This document shows, in pieces, positions 14,097 through 40,647 of a stretch of 64,000 nt of DNA (position 1 is its first letter; every line of letters begins with the position of its first letter). Below the pieces are notes generated by a model. It was not told the origin of the DNA, made no database searches, and worked only from the letters and a program-made list of their open reading frames with translations. Position numbers and translations under genes: made by a program. The DNA lies in contig NC_085049.1 in NCBI RefSeq assembly GCF_963662255.1, positions 24,274,142 to 24,338,141 on the forward strand, written 5' to 3'. Source of the stretch: Cinclus cinclus (Eukaryota; Chordata; Aves; Passeriformes; Cinclidae).

Positions 14097-15595
14097 CAAA
14101 CAAAAAAGATACTACAACTAAATCTTCCTTTCCTCTGTCCTTCAGCTGTAATGTTCTGATAGTGTTCTGATTTTATAACGCCATCAGTCTTTAATAACAA
14201 TAAAAAATGATAATTTATCTATCTGTATCACTGGTAATTACCACGTTTCTGCTCTCTCTATTCTGTGGCCTGACAGCAGGAAATGCCGTGTTTGATTTAG
14301 GCTCTTTCTTGTAGCATATCACCTGTTGTCCTGCACATGTCTTCCAGTGGCTGAGTGGATCTCTAATAGCCCAGAGATGTCACCGTGGTACTGCATGAAA
14401 TACAGCGGCTTTAGCCAGACAGCAGCATGTAAAAAAACTCAAAATAGTCAAGGACTTAACAGTTATTTGTATTTCTGACTTCTGAAAAATAATGATCTTA
14501 TTCTGTGTAATGATCACTGAAGCAATAAAACTATTACTTATTAAGTTATAAAATTGGAGCATTTCCCTACTGCCACAAATACTTCCCTAGATGTATGCAT
14601 GCACTCATTTGCACAGATTCTGTCACTCTGCTGGCTCTTGATGTGCAGCTCTTGTTGTGTAGTCCCCCACTCTGATACTCCCAGCCGGCACTCAATAAAA
14701 AAGAAGCATTGCATGATTTGGATTAAAATGCCAATTTCATTGTTGCCCGTTCTGTTGGATATAATTGAATAAATTTCCCTCCCTGAAAAGCTTCAAGATT
14801 TGTACCAACGGTGTTGTTTAAGAAATTAGCAGTGAGGCTGTACTCAGTTACTAACAGAATTGTGTTTTCTAAGACATGCACCTGACTTCCAGACTGAGTT
14901 ATTCTTCCACAACTGATAAGTCTTTTTTCATCATTCTCACTGCCTGCTCAGATTGCATGCTACTAAAGTGAGCTTTTTACAAGCATCTCCTACATTATAA
15001 CTATCTCTAAGATACTTTAGTCAACAGCCCTGAGAGAAATAAAATTACCTTTGCCATAAGCCCATAGTGATGATATTAATAACATTTATCCCCATTATTT
15101 ATTAATTGGAATGCACATTAACCATGCCATTGTTATTGTCTGGATTGACATCACACTCTCAAATTTGGGATTATCTAATTTACTTCTAAAAGTGTTCTTA
15201 CATTTCTTCTGGTCCTCTGAAAGTTGCCATTGTTTTCCAGCAAACTGAAAAAATTATATATATGTCCCCTGTTATTTCTGCTGACATAACTAGTTACAAA
15301 TTACACAGAATTGCAAATATCTAATTACAAACCTTAGTACCAACTCATTAATGTCATCCTGAATTATTCTTGATATGGAAATATTTAATAGTCTCAGCTA
15401 TACCAAACATCTTTGTCGTCCCAGATACACAACAGGAGTGCTTATTGATCTCTTTTTAATTAACTGTTATGAAGGCCAAGATTTCCTTGCATTACTGAAT
15501 CACTACCAGAATTCCTGCAGCTTTGGTTTACTCAGGAAATTATCAAATTCTTTTTATTCCTATAAATATTGGCAATAGTTTGTTCTTTGTAGCTG

Positions 15596-15690
15596 CTTTT
15601 TTTTTTTATTATTTATTTGTTTGGGTTGGGTTTTTTTGGTTTTTTTTGTTTTTTTGTGATTAAATGCTTTTTTTTTTCCCCCCCCCTCTG
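15596..15690. repeat. T/G-rich low-complexity tract ending in poly-C
   Basis: Successive runs of T with GG interruptions, then a T10 run directly followed by a C9 run. Typical low-complexity sequence. No gene. Confidence 0.75.
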
Positions 15691-16411
15691 GAGGAACTGG
15701 CTTATCTTAAAGCTAGAAATAGTGCTTTGGGTGTTAATCATGCTTTCAACACAGTGTGAACTGTGATTTCTTGTACAAAAGTTAGACTGATTTTTAGGTT
15801 TGTGATCTATATGCTGAGATAGTTCTTGGTGAATCTGCCTGTGCCACACAGCAGTTTGTGTTAGTGAGAAATCTTTTGCCTCCCAACACTTTGTAGGTAG
15901 CACTGTCTCCCCTCCAGTGCCCACGTCTGCTACTCAGAATTCAGTCACTCACAGTGTGCTCATTTTCACCCCCTCCCCCTTTTGTTACGTGCAGGTGCAA
16001 TTGTTTGGTGGTTTTAATTTGGATCAGTAGGTTGTAGCAGACACCAACTAGTAAACCACATCATATTTATAGGATACAGCATTTATTTCATAAGCATTTG
16101 GCAAAATGTGTCTCTCAACGTGTCAGGAGCAGTGTAATTTTTGCAGAAATTGCCATTTCCCTTTTTTTTTTTTTTTCCCAAGCTGCTAGATGGTAAACAC
16201 CTTGGAACAATTTGAGCAGTGCAGGAGTTGGACTCAGCACACCAGCTTGCTGCAGCCCCCCTGGGCCATCCTGTGTGTGGCCCAAGTGCACACAGTGTTC
16301 CTGTACAAAGGCAGAAATTACCTCTCTTCTTGTGCCCTGATGTCAGTGTGTGTCCAGGATGCTGGAAACATCCAAGACCCAGAGTTATTTGGATTTATCA
16401 GTGATGGCGGC

Positions 16412-16835
16412 GATGCCTGGAGAGGCTACCTGGAACAGGGGCTAGACAGTGTTAAAGGAATAAAGTAGGTATTTATTAAAAAGGTCTTCACAGGACACAC
16501 CTTGGGTGCACAAGAGCCTGGCCAAGGATACACTCAAGATAGATCCCAGGTCACAAGTTTTCACACTTCTGTAAGTTTTGGTCCATTTCCATTATTGGGG
16601 TTAACTGTCCAATTACAGCTTCAGGCTGTGAAGTCCCACCCAGACTGCTCTCCTCAATTCGCTGTTGTTTACACGTTTTGGGCATGAAGCTGCAGCTGTG
16701 TCCTTGGTTCTCAGGCTGGAAAAGGATTGATTTGTCTAACTAAACTATGAGGAGAACTTGCTAACACTTTATATGGAGTTCAGAGTTACATACTGATGCA
16801 GTACAGGATCTGGAGAATGTGAAAGCTAAACCTTA
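16412..16835 (-). mobile_element. passerine-type ERV LTR remnant
   Basis: The block running from GGAGAGGCTACCTGGAAC, through GTTAAAGGAATAAAGTAGG and a TATTTATTAAAAAGG tract, then GGTCCATTTCC and a Gly/Trp-like TTGGTTCTCAGGCTGGAAAA region, is one I recognise as a dispersed passerine LTR-type repeat. On the minus strand the TTTATTAAAAAGG area supplies an AATAAA-like poly(A) signal, which suggests minus orientation. The ends are approximate and I did not find a target-site duplication. The family name cannot be fixed without a repeat library. Confidence 0.55.
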
Positions 16836-17596
16836 AGGCATCAGCAGGGCAAGTACCACCTGCTCCTGCTCACCTTGGGGGTGACACCTGGAACCGTCCC
16901 TGCTGCAGCTGCTGCTGTTGAATCAGTGTGAAGGAAAGAGCAGTTGAGGCTCACCCTGTCTGGGAAACACCAAGGAGAACCTTTGTAGGAGGGCCGCCAG
17001 TCAGATCAAACACATCACTTCTCACTCCCCGTCCTAGGAAAACAACAAATAATAATCCCATGAAAGGCTCTGATTCTAATGGAAAGACATTTTTTGAAGT
17101 GTTTCCAACCATCTCAGTTGCTTGACCCACTTTCTGAACGACTGCACCCTCTAATGGGGTAAAACAGATTGACTTTCAAAGCAGCCAATTTATTTTTCTG
17201 TTGTTTATTCCTTTCTAGCCCTTACATGTATAATACAATACAATACAACTGTTCTTGTGCCAGTAAAATAAGCACAGTTCTGCTGGATGTAGATTACAGG
17301 GGACATATGAATATTCAGTAAAGACTCTATATGATTCATCTCTAGCCTGGGTTAATGAAAAGCATGTAAACAGCTTTATATATCCATGGTGAAATGAAAA
17401 AGGAATTTTAATCATAGAAAGGAGAATTTATTTCACTTGTAAACCTAGAAAAAAATATGATTTTTTTCTCCTACTGTGTGAAGCCATCTCATTTTACCAA
17501 AGCTTTGTGGGAAAGTGAACATTTGAGCAGTGAAAGGAGATGAAACAGACACTACTTAATCATGATGTTGTGTCTTGTCCAATAGGTAATTCTCTA

Positions 17597-17616
17597 ATGG
17601 ACCAAGAAAGCCAATG

Positions 17617-17617
<1 letters not shown>
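17597..17617 (+). promoter_or_regulatory. 6-codon uORF overlapping the SHISAL1 start
   Basis: An ATG at 17597 opens a frame encoding M-D-Q-E-S-Q and stops at TGA 17615-17617. The stop codon shares bases with the tandem ATGATGA that carries both candidate SHISAL1 start codons (17614 and 17617). If 17586 onward is transcribed, ribosomes terminating here could reinitiate on the overlapping ATG. Whether the uORF is translated is unknown. It lies between the candidate acceptor at 17585 and the start. Confidence 0.45.
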
Positions 17618-30828
<13,211 letters not shown>

Positions 30829-32379
30829 GTAAGCTAAGCCATACTGAGATACATTCTTTTGCTGTTTTGGAGTGTGATCCCCTGTATTTTGAAGTGCCTG
30901 TGAATTCAGGCTGAACATTTCTAGCACATAATTATTTATATCATGACCTGTCTTACCGAATTACTGCTTAGGACTAATGTCTTACCCTGAAATATATTAA
31001 GTCATCTTTTAATCCTTTCCTTGGAGAAACAGGTGCTGCCATCTTTCAGTGCTGAGCAGTTTTACTACTGTGTCATGCAAATAAACTACAAATCTGCATC
31101 AACCATTATAAAAGAAGTTTTAATCTGGTCTCAAAGACTAATTGCTATGTATATCTGTTGCTCTGGTTTTAAAAGACTGTATAAATAGCGACGTTGGAAT
31201 AGCTTCAACGTGAGATGTCACAATTCCTCTCTATTTGTGGCATAAGGTACAGAAACAACATAAAACCAGGTTAGTTTTTTATATGCGCAGCCAAAAAAGC
31301 TTTGCTTTTATCTCCTTTGAGAGTGACACAAGTAGGCTACTGTAAGGTTAAATGCTATGAAACCAAGACAAAACCTCCAACAAAAACCACCTCAGACCAA
31401 AAGGGAGACAGGTCTATGGGAGCAAGCAGAACTTGCAGCATAAATAGAAAAAATTAAATACAGATAGCCATGGGAGAGAATGACATCAAATTATTTTGGA
31501 CTGGTTTTGCAAAAAAAACCAAAGCAAAGGGAGAGAGCTGAGAAAAACTTTTCTCTGAAAAAGGCGTCGAGACAGGGACTTCCTTTCTTGGCAAAGAAAG
31601 CATTAGGATTTAGAAGAATGCAGAGACAGTATCGAGTCATGAGTGTATTTTAGAGGAGTTCCAGAAGGCTGAGTGTTGAGTTTTGGCAAAATAAAGAATG
31701 TGCAGGGTGAAAAAGATGACAGCAGTTCCTGGAGCTGTGGAGCACATGAAGCCTCAGCACTGATGTCAGTCTGAAGCCTTTGGGTATTGCTATGTTGCAA
31801 ATGGGATGATAAAAGCAATGGTCCGTTGATTTCATCATTTGCCCCCTAATTTTAAGTGTAGATCTAGAGCAAACAGAGCTGAAGATTTGTTGCAGTAGGC
31901 AAAGAAATGATGGTTAATTGAGTGATAGAGGAGGTTGCTTGGCACTGGAGCCCGTACTGGATGTATCCTGTGCAGATCTGACTGAAGGACCATTCCAGCA
32001 GTGCTTGCTCATAACAGGAGAGTCTGAGGCTGCTGCTTGAGAGAGAGAGAATTGCTTGTGCTTTGTTGTGAGCACTCTTTTTTTCACTTCGTCTTTCCTT
32101 TTTTCCTTCCTCTAATTCTTCCAACTTTTTTGCACATTGATTTCCCAGTCTCCAGATAAATTTGCCATGTATGTTAAGAACTACATTTCTATAACAGTAG
32201 TGGTATCCTGGCTTGATATGTCTGTGTACATTTGCAGATGCTGTAGATTTTGTACATTTACATACTACTAGTCTGCCTTAACATTATAAATTGAAAGCAT
32301 TCTATTCTCTTGAAGGCTTGATTCCTGGTCATCTCTCATGACTGACTTCTGTTGTTCTCTTTCTTTGCTTTTCCCAAAG

Positions 32380-32409
32380 CGTTAAACGGGCAATGTATGT
32401 TAGGATCAG
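32380..32409 (+). other. possible 30-base cassette microexon
   Basis: A strong pyrimidine tract and acceptor (CTTTCTTTGCTTTTCCCAAAG ending at 32379 in shortened form) precede 30 bases that end in ATCAG|GTGAGC, a good donor. Joined to exon 3 it would keep phase 2 and replace the stop by ten codons (C-V-K-R-A-M-Y-V-R-I...). This is splice-site evidence only. I know of no SHISAL1 homologue with this peptide, so it may be chance. Confidence 0.15.
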
Positions 32410-33181
32410 GTGAGCACATCCCATATGCTCCTTGACCTGTGTTGGCAGGAGACGAGCATTGCTAAGTCACTCCAGTAACACTCCCTTCTTCCCCAGTGAG
32501 CTGTTTGTTCTCCCCTCAGTTTCCATAAAGTTGCTCCTTTTTGTCCCCCCTCGTCCTTTCCTTGCTCAGTGGAAGAAATAAGTAGATGCTTCCTTATCAA
32601 AACCCTGTTTATCCCCTGTATTTCAGCATGTGAAACACTACACAAGCTTCCATATTTTCATTCTTGTAACCTGCAACTTCTGGAACTCGGAGCCCATGAA
32701 CCAAGAGCACAGATGATTCAGTCCAAGTTGGATACAGAAAAAACAGCAGTAAGCACAGGCAAGATGTTTAGCACGCAAAAGAGGATTTTGAGTAAACAGC
32801 TCCCTCAGAAAATGACAGATTTGTGTACTACAGCAATTGCTAAAACAGTGGGGAGTGGGTTGCCTAGCTATTTATTTCTCTGTTAGATAATCTGCAGGTT
32901 ATATAGATGAAAATATGGTAATTTTGCCCTACAGAAATTAAGCTTAGTTTCAGAGTCTGATTTTCTGCTACACTCTATATTTGATGAATGACCTCAGTAC
33001 TGTCTTCTGAAAATGTAACCATACTATCAGTGAAGGAGTGAACATTTACTAGATCTGTCATTTCCATCCCCATTTTTAAAACTACTGAGTCTATTAAAAG
33101 ACTGGTTTTACATGTTCTACCTGAATTTCCATTATTCTAGATCATGACACCTGTTTTGGTAGCACACCAGGTTTCCAGTCT

Positions 33182-33206
33182 AAAAAAAAAAAAAAAAAAA
33201 AAAAAA
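33182..33206. repeat. poly-A tract (25 bases)
   Basis: Uninterrupted 25-base A run. Simple repeat, possibly the tail of an unrecognised old insertion. Confidence 0.9.
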
Positions 33207-33330
33207 TCAACTTTTCAGTTTATGTTGCCATTTTGCTATGTCCTAAACTTGTCCTAAACTTGTCCCAGTTTTTTCTGTCTGTAGGGAAAGCAAGCATTTT
33301 TCTTTAGCACCTCACAAACGTACTATGCGC

Positions 33331-33332
<2 letters not shown>

Positions 33333-33364
<32 letters not shown>
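33333..33364. repeat. (GT)16 microsatellite
   Basis: Sixteen perfect GT units preceded by GCGCGC and followed by ATACAG. Likely length-polymorphic, and the GC/GT alternation can adopt Z-DNA. Confidence 0.95.
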
Positions 33365-33367
<3 letters not shown>

Positions 33368-34220
33368 CAGGTGATATCATACCCTAACAATGGTTCCTGT
33401 GTACAGATGAGCATTTAGAAAATGCACAATAGGTCTTTTAATCCTGACAGGTATAAATATACCCCTTAGGCATAAAAAACTTAAATACTGTAAAAAACAT
33501 TTTCCAAACTAGTCTGCAGGTTTTCATGACAGATGTTGTTGAAATTGTTAACTTCCTGTACTACATTCATCTGAGCACAGCTAAAAATATGCCCATTCTA
33601 GCAAACACTACCTGATGATAATAGGAAAGTGATTCTTGCAAATCTGTTGAGTACTGCATAGAACTGACGGTGTAAGAAACTGTCCCAAGAAGGATGTCAG
33701 GATTAACCTATAGTTTGTAAAGAGCTTTTGGGTTTTTCTGGGTTAAATAAAATTAAGTAACTGGTTTTTGTTTCAGCATTTCTTTCCTTGCCCTAGTTTA
33801 AGTGCTATAAATTGGCACTGAATTGGGTAAGTCAGAGGGATAAATCAACCAAGTAATAGTATAGAGTGGGTAGAACCATCCCTATGATGTTTAAACATTT
33901 TGTCACAGTGGATCACTTCGTTGTTTACTTAAGACAAAGAGAACCATGTATAGCCATAATATTATTGTAAGTAAAGAGGTCTGGAATCCATTAGGCAAGC
34001 AGCTGGCTGCTCTTGCAGTGTAGTGCCAGGATAGGAAGGAAAACCGTTAATCTCAGGAGCATCCAACCCCATTTGGACTGATGTTGCTTCATCCTGTAGT
34101 GTGTGGATTTTGCAGCCCAACTAATGCTGATTTCTTCTTCAGTATGAAAACCATCTGAGGGCTGTCCAAGGCCTGTGTGGGCTGAAGGTCATGGTGGATG
34201 CACCTTCTGCAGCCCCAACG

Positions 34221-34243
34221 CCGTCACAGCCCGCCGGTGACGG
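34221..34243. repeat. 7-bp CpG-containing inverted repeat
   Basis: CCGTCAC and GTGACGG are exact reverse complements separated by nine bases rich in C and G. They lie in a small CpG-enriched patch (about 34190-34270) within otherwise CpG-poor DNA. Confidence 0.6.
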
Positions 34244-37053
34244 AGCTTGCACCGCCGTGGCTTCCCTCCTGGTGGTTCCTTCAGCTCACCAGCTGGGCCC
34301 TTCCACCTGCCTGGCCTGGGGGAGAACCTGCACTCTGGTTACCTGAGCAAGCTTTTACAGCTGGAGATGGAACTGCAACAAGCAGCAGGCAAATTATTTC
34401 TACTGCTCTGCAAAGTTAAAGCCAGGGAGGCGATAAAATGAAATATTGCCAGTTGGGGGAATCGACATCCTGACTGCTGAAACAACTTGTTCTCACAACT
34501 CTGGGCATATTGTTAATTAATAGTAATTAAAGTGGTCAGGGTTGAGAGGAAGATCAACCTTAAGAGGTGTGGGCCAGGACAGCCTGGCAGGGTTCCTCCA
34601 GGTCCTCCGTGGCTGTATCGTGTTCTGGATGTGAGAGGGAGACCTGATCCCTCAGCCTTGCCCTGCTGATGTTAAACTCCTCCTCACCTCCATCAAGGAT
34701 GCAAATCACAGGGAATAAACACTTCCTTGAAGTCCAGCATTTGCTTCTGTGTGCCCTGCCTTTGTGCACAGCAGCAGGCAGAGGCACTGGCAGTGATCAC
34801 ACACGTGCTCTGTGGCTCGGTTTCAGAAACTTGCTGCTTGCCTAGAATCAGGAAAAGTAGCAGCCAGCAGGGTTAGCCCGTTATATTTCCTTTACACAGC
34901 TGGAATGGATTAGGCAAATACAAGTCTGTTTTACTGTCCCTTATTATTAAAGGCTGGAATGTGCTTTTGCTGTGAATTCCTCTGGAGCACTTTGTCTTCT
35001 GGATAGCAAATAGAATAGTTTCTAGCTTGCTGCTATTCACCTGCTACTTGACGGCTCTTCAGATGACTACCGAAGCACCAGAGAGAATAAAGCCTCTAAA
35101 AATACTGGGAGAGTTTAGGAGCCAGCAGATAACTGAGCACGTCCACAGCAACTGTACAAAAACACATAAATACTTTGCTGGGGCCTAAAAAGACTGTGTG
35201 AAAGAACTTGCTTTGATACCAAATTTTGAAACAGGATGTAGACTGTCACTGCAGTGCTTCCTTCAGTGACTTGTAAGAGCTGCAGTCTTGCCTGTGTCAT
35301 GGGACATTGGTGCTGCAGTAGGTCACTGTGCAGACAGTCCACCAAAATCATGGACCTTTGTGGTGAGAGAGGTGTTTGTGCAGAGGCTGCTCTTGATACA
35401 AGTTACTTACATTAAGCAAGAGGGAAAAAGGCTGCCTCCTTCCATTTTAAGTAAATAAGATCTCAACTTTACATTTGCAGAATTAGTTCACTGACCAGGA
35501 ACAGGATGATACTGTTTTAAAGATGCAAAATTTTCCATCATAGGCCCAAGCATAGTTTTTATTTAGAGCCTCTACCTAGATTTTATGTTAGATAAATATG
35601 GCAAATCAGAGCACCGATAGCTGTTTGGGTTTTTAAAAAGATGAAAAGAAATAAAATATTTATACTGGGCTTTTATGAGATAACTGTCTGGGAATTGGCA
35701 TCACCCAGAAAATCTGTTTGGTTATAAAGATCAGGTGTGTGAGCCAACATCTACCATTATCCATGGGTCTCCAAAGCCTTTGGAATATATTGGGTTAGAA
35801 TAACAGATACTGCTGAATGTATGTTTTTCTAAATATTCTTACCTTGCTTGCTGGGAGCTGCATAACTGTAAAAAATAGAGATTAGTTCTACCCCAGCCCA
35901 AACCAGCACATCGGGGCAGGGAACCAACAGCACAAACACAGCAGGCTTGCAACCAAACACTTCAAAATCTGCAGTGCTCTGAGTCTTGTTTGCTTGCATT
36001 GATACAACATGAAAAAAATGGGGAGATTTTGGTTCTATCATTTGCATTTAAATAATTCAAGTTACTGAGTGCCTGCTTCCTTCCTTCCTTGTGTCTAGAA
36101 ATTCACTGTTAGCATGTGAAGTTAAGCCAATATGCAAGGTTTTTGTCCAGTTCAATGTGAATCTTTGTGTACATTAATATGCATAAACTGCATCTTTTGT
36201 TGATACATGCATAGTACACATTATTAATTTCATGCCATATTCTCCTTTTCCTTTGGCTCCATGAATTATAGACCTCATATTGATTTCTCTACATTCTTAA
36301 CTTCAGATCCAGGGTGTGTGGGCTGACTAATATTCCTTATTTCAGCCGTTTCTCAGCCTTTTCATTCAGTTGGGACTGTTGTATTCATCAGCTTCAAGAA
36401 AATCTTTCTTTTAAAGGGACTAAGCAGTTTAACTTAAATATGATAATCAATTGTGAGAAAATAGTAATTAGGCCAAAAGCAGATGGTTAAAACATTATCT
36501 GAGTACCGTTGCTAAATGAACTCTTCCTGCTGAGAAATGAAATCTAGTAAAATTACTGGAAACCAGATCTGAACATCTTCCATATTTAAATTTCCTTATC
36601 TTTTCAGGATAGAATTTTTTGCAGTGAGATCATTACCTCACATCTCCATGATACAGATATGGAATGACACTACTGAAGTAGCTGATAGCAGCATAAAATT
36701 TATGTGAAATCAGAAAATTCCAATTAAGCCCACAATTTCACTGCATAATGTCACAACACTGTAACATCACACAAGAAGGAATGTGACATCCCAAACTGTA
36801 TCAACCAACTCCATCTCTTCTGTGACAATAGAAATCAGTAAACTTTAAAAGACTCTATAAATATTTTGGTAGTTACACAAGTCCTACCCCTGTCATCCTC
36901 TTAGGTGCCAGATGCTCAATAGTAATTGAGTAATGTTCTACACATCTTAAATATGCACAGAAAAATAAAATAACATCCTCACTTGGGTTCTGAAGTATGA
37001 CAGAGAAACTGTAGCATCAGCCAAAGGTATTTCCAGGGCTAGAAAGAATAAAA

Positions 37054-37066
37054 GGGGGGGGGGGGG
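37054..37066. repeat. poly-G tract (13 bases)
   Basis: Uninterrupted run of 13 G after AAAA. Simple repeat. Confidence 0.9.
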
Positions 37067-40000
37067 TGTTGAGAAGCTGAAGTTAATGGAGTTAATGATC
37101 TAAACAGACAATCCTTACTTTATGCAAAGTGGCAACAGGATTTCTAAGTAGGAGATTTAGTGTAATTCATTGTTCTGAGCTGAAAGATTTTTCAAAAAGA
37201 AAAAATATATAGACAGGATATTGCCCATCCTCAGTAGTTTAAGCTGCAGAGAACTACTTAAAATACCTGCAGAAAAACTATCTATGTATACTTGGTGCTT
37301 TTAACAGAAGTGAGAAGGAAGAAGAAGAAACAAGGTAAGAGTCCCTGAAGTAAGATGCCATTGCTTTCACCTTGGAAAATGAACTCCCAGTGTATATTTT
37401 GGATGTTGAAAAACAACTCCCTAAACTCTAGGAGGAACAACCAGGTAACGGAGCTGAAGATCCTGGGCTGACCTGTTTCTTATTCTTGGTTATTATTAAA
37501 CAAAAAGCCATACGTCATAAATAATCCTTCTGTGGGGTAGCAGAAGATCTTTTAAGTAAGCTAAAATTCCTGTGTGAAATGATGGCATATTATGGGATAC
37601 CAGACATTAATTAAATCATTAGAAACTTCCATGATAATGCTGATGTTAATGGTAATAACAGTGTCAGACAATTATTTTTCAGTGAGAGCTGAGGTCAGGT
37701 ATCTACCACATCATTACTTTTATTGTCCCCGTCCCCTGATGAGATCATGATGAAAACAACCACTGTAGTCATTTCATCAGAGAAATGTCTGTATGACCTT
37801 GGTTTTATAATGATGTTTCACTGAACAGTTCAAGAAAAGAACTTAAAAGAAAAGGACCAGAAATTAGACACATATTTTCATTATTAGCAAGATATCAGCT
37901 ATATCTTGGCTGTTTAAGTCTGAAAAGCAAAATAGATCAAGAAGCATTGAAATCTGTCATTATACTCTTCATTGAGACATGAAAGAATGCTCATGTCAAT
38001 CAGCAAAAAATTTTCAGGAATTTGAAAGGTTTTGGGGAAGTTACATGATCAACACTGTCATAAATAAATATGCAGACACCTACAATCCACTGCAGAAGAA
38101 AACCCATACCTCTGAGGCGAGTTTGAAATCCCCATAGAAAGTTTCTCAGAAATATGCAACGCTGAGGAGATAAAACCAGCTTAAGACATGAAATGGCAGC
38201 AATATGACTTGTCACTGGAACACAATCAGAAACACTGCTAATTTTAGTCCCACATCAGGTGACAACATGATCCCAAAACAGAACAAGTGAGGCACATTGC
38301 TTCAAACAAGTTGGAAATGAGTTCAATCAGCACAACACGATGTAGCCTGCACAGAGCAGCAGCAGAGGAATAATTGGTTGGAAATTGGCACCCATCAGAA
38401 TATACAGGAAGGTAAAAAAGACATGCAGAAGGTGGTTATGTGTGGAAATAAGCTACCTCACTTCACTTCCCAGCAGGGTTATCTGTTTCCTGGTGTTTCT
38501 GTGTAGTGGGAGCCTTTACTTAGGGTCCACAGAATCTCACAGATGGAATGACTGAGGAGACAGAACTATTGACAGTAAATGTTAAAGGCAGCGATGGAAA
38601 GGTGTCGGCACAAAAAATTTACCATGGCACTCAATTCTGAAGGGAACAAGCTCCAGCCATAATTTTCCTTCCTGGAGAGCTGGTGCTCTGGTGCATCAGG
38701 GAGGAGTTTATGCACAAAGGAGTCATCCTAGTTCCAGGAATTGTGTGCATTAATGAGCTGCTCATATCCCTGAGCTGAGTTCTGCTGAGCACACAGTACA
38801 CAGGCTGCCTCCTGGCTGCTGGAAATCATGGCTGTCACATGGAAAAGGAGCTGCAGTGAGCTTCATCAGGAATTACAGGAAATTAATTAAACAGTCATTA
38901 GCTATATTCTGTGTTGATTAGTGATACAGATTTTAGTCATTCACACAGAGGAGGGAGGCAAGGTAATTTAGTAATTTTCTGTTGCATTCACAGTCTGGAA
39001 AGTGGTGAGTCACAGGGAGCTGCAGAATGCAGCACCTGTTACCTGCTCATCCCCAGCACAGCTTCACCAAAAACATTCTGAAGAAATTGTGACTGGAAGG
39101 CAGCCAGAGATCAACCTTTCACTCACCAAAAACCTCCCAAACTTCAATCATGCTGCTGAAGTTAACAGCAGCCAGAACACCACCTGCATAATTTGAATTT
39201 TAAGACATTTTAAAGAAAATTACACGATGGACTGAGAGTTGACTCCATTTTTTTTTAATGTTCACTGAAACCTCTCGGAAAAGAACAGAAATAGGCATCC
39301 TAATTAAAAAGAACCCCAGTGTTTGCATGAACAACAAAAAGAAGACAAAAATGGGGATGCATTTTGTGGGTGTGTTTAAAATATTAATTTACATGCTATT
39401 AAAAAACAACAAAAGGTTGATTCAGCCTCAGGTTGACTCTTCCTGTCTTTTCCTTGGCAATACATAAAGCAAAAGTAGAAATACCTGAAGCAGTCCAACA
39501 ATCTTGGATGCAAAGGGCAGGTTTTGAAGGAGTTAGAGACAAGTGAGATAATAGGAGAAAATAATCCTGTTAAGCATTGGGATAGTGAGGAATAATCCCC
39601 ATTTTCCCATTCTGAGTCCTAATCCTCCAGTGTTTGTTACACTAGTAAATTTTACCTGTGAGGGCAACAGCTTCCTCAGTTGATATTTTTTCCCCTCTAT
39701 TCTAGTTAAATAAGTGCAAACATGGTCTGGAATATTAAAAAAAAATAAATAGTAAAAATGAGTAAGGGGATTGTCTGGCTTTATCTTTCTCAGAGGCTGC
39801 TGGTATGATGGCAAAACAAGAAAACAGAATTCTAGAGTACACAGAGAGGAGATGCCAAGTAGAAGTAGGGAACTGTTGTCTCACAAGTAGTGTGAAATTG
39901 CTAGAAGAAAACACGACCTTCCCTGGGGCCTGCAGCAGGAATAATCCTAGTGACAGATGGAAAAGCATTCAGGAAGAGCTGCAGAGCTTATCTGACTACT

Positions 40001-40647
40001 GGAAAGTTTGTCAGACTAAGGAGTTTAAGAAGCTCAAGGCTAAAAGAACATTAAAAGGCAATTTGAGCTCATGGCAAGGAGATTTCAGATAGCAGAGGTC
40101 TGTACAAAAACAGAAAAATACCCAGTACCTGGAAGATCCAATTATATAAATCTTTACTGGTGATAAAGAGCAGGATTAAAATCAGCCAGTTTAGCCATCT
40201 AAATGTCCTGTGTCAACTAGTTATGCTCACTAACATGTTGGAAGAGGCATTTCCAGGGGGTTATTCATTCCATGTATCTTAAGGTGGGTGAAATTATTTG
40301 GAAGCCTGTTTCGATTAATTTTTTGGATAGTATGCTGGAAGATGAGTTTATAGAAATCGTTCATCCAGCTGAAATTTTCCAGTGGGACTCATCTCCTCCA
40401 AATGTGCATTTCTGTTAAAGTTGGCAATTGATCAAGGAAATGTCTTGAGATGCAGCAGAACACCCCTTCCTTGTGATTTAAAAATTGGCAAGGGAGCTTG
40501 TGGAACATAAGTAACACTGGGAAGAATGGGAAGCTAGGTCTGCACAGCTGGCCAAACTGAGGACCCAAAGAGAACAGCTCTTCAAAAATCTGATTTATGT
40601 GGGGAACAGGTGAGGCTGCAGTCCCAGAAGATTCACACCAACATCAG

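Larger units (their letters stand above)
1..17585. other. upstream non-coding region, no gene recognised
   Basis: I see no coding exon in this stretch. Open frames are short, lack splice context or recognisable domains, and many overlap ERV remnants or T-rich runs. The sequence is AT-rich and CpG-poor, and nothing resembles a CpG-island promoter. Since the first coding exon of SHISAL1 starts at 17617 behind a plausible acceptor, part of this region could be an intron inside the 5'UTR, or it could be intergenic. Identifiable contents are an AT-rich quasi-repeat near 0.2 kb, ERV-derived pieces at 2.7-3.5, 13.7 and 16.4-16.8 kb, and homopolymer tracts. These are listed separately. Confidence 0.6.
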
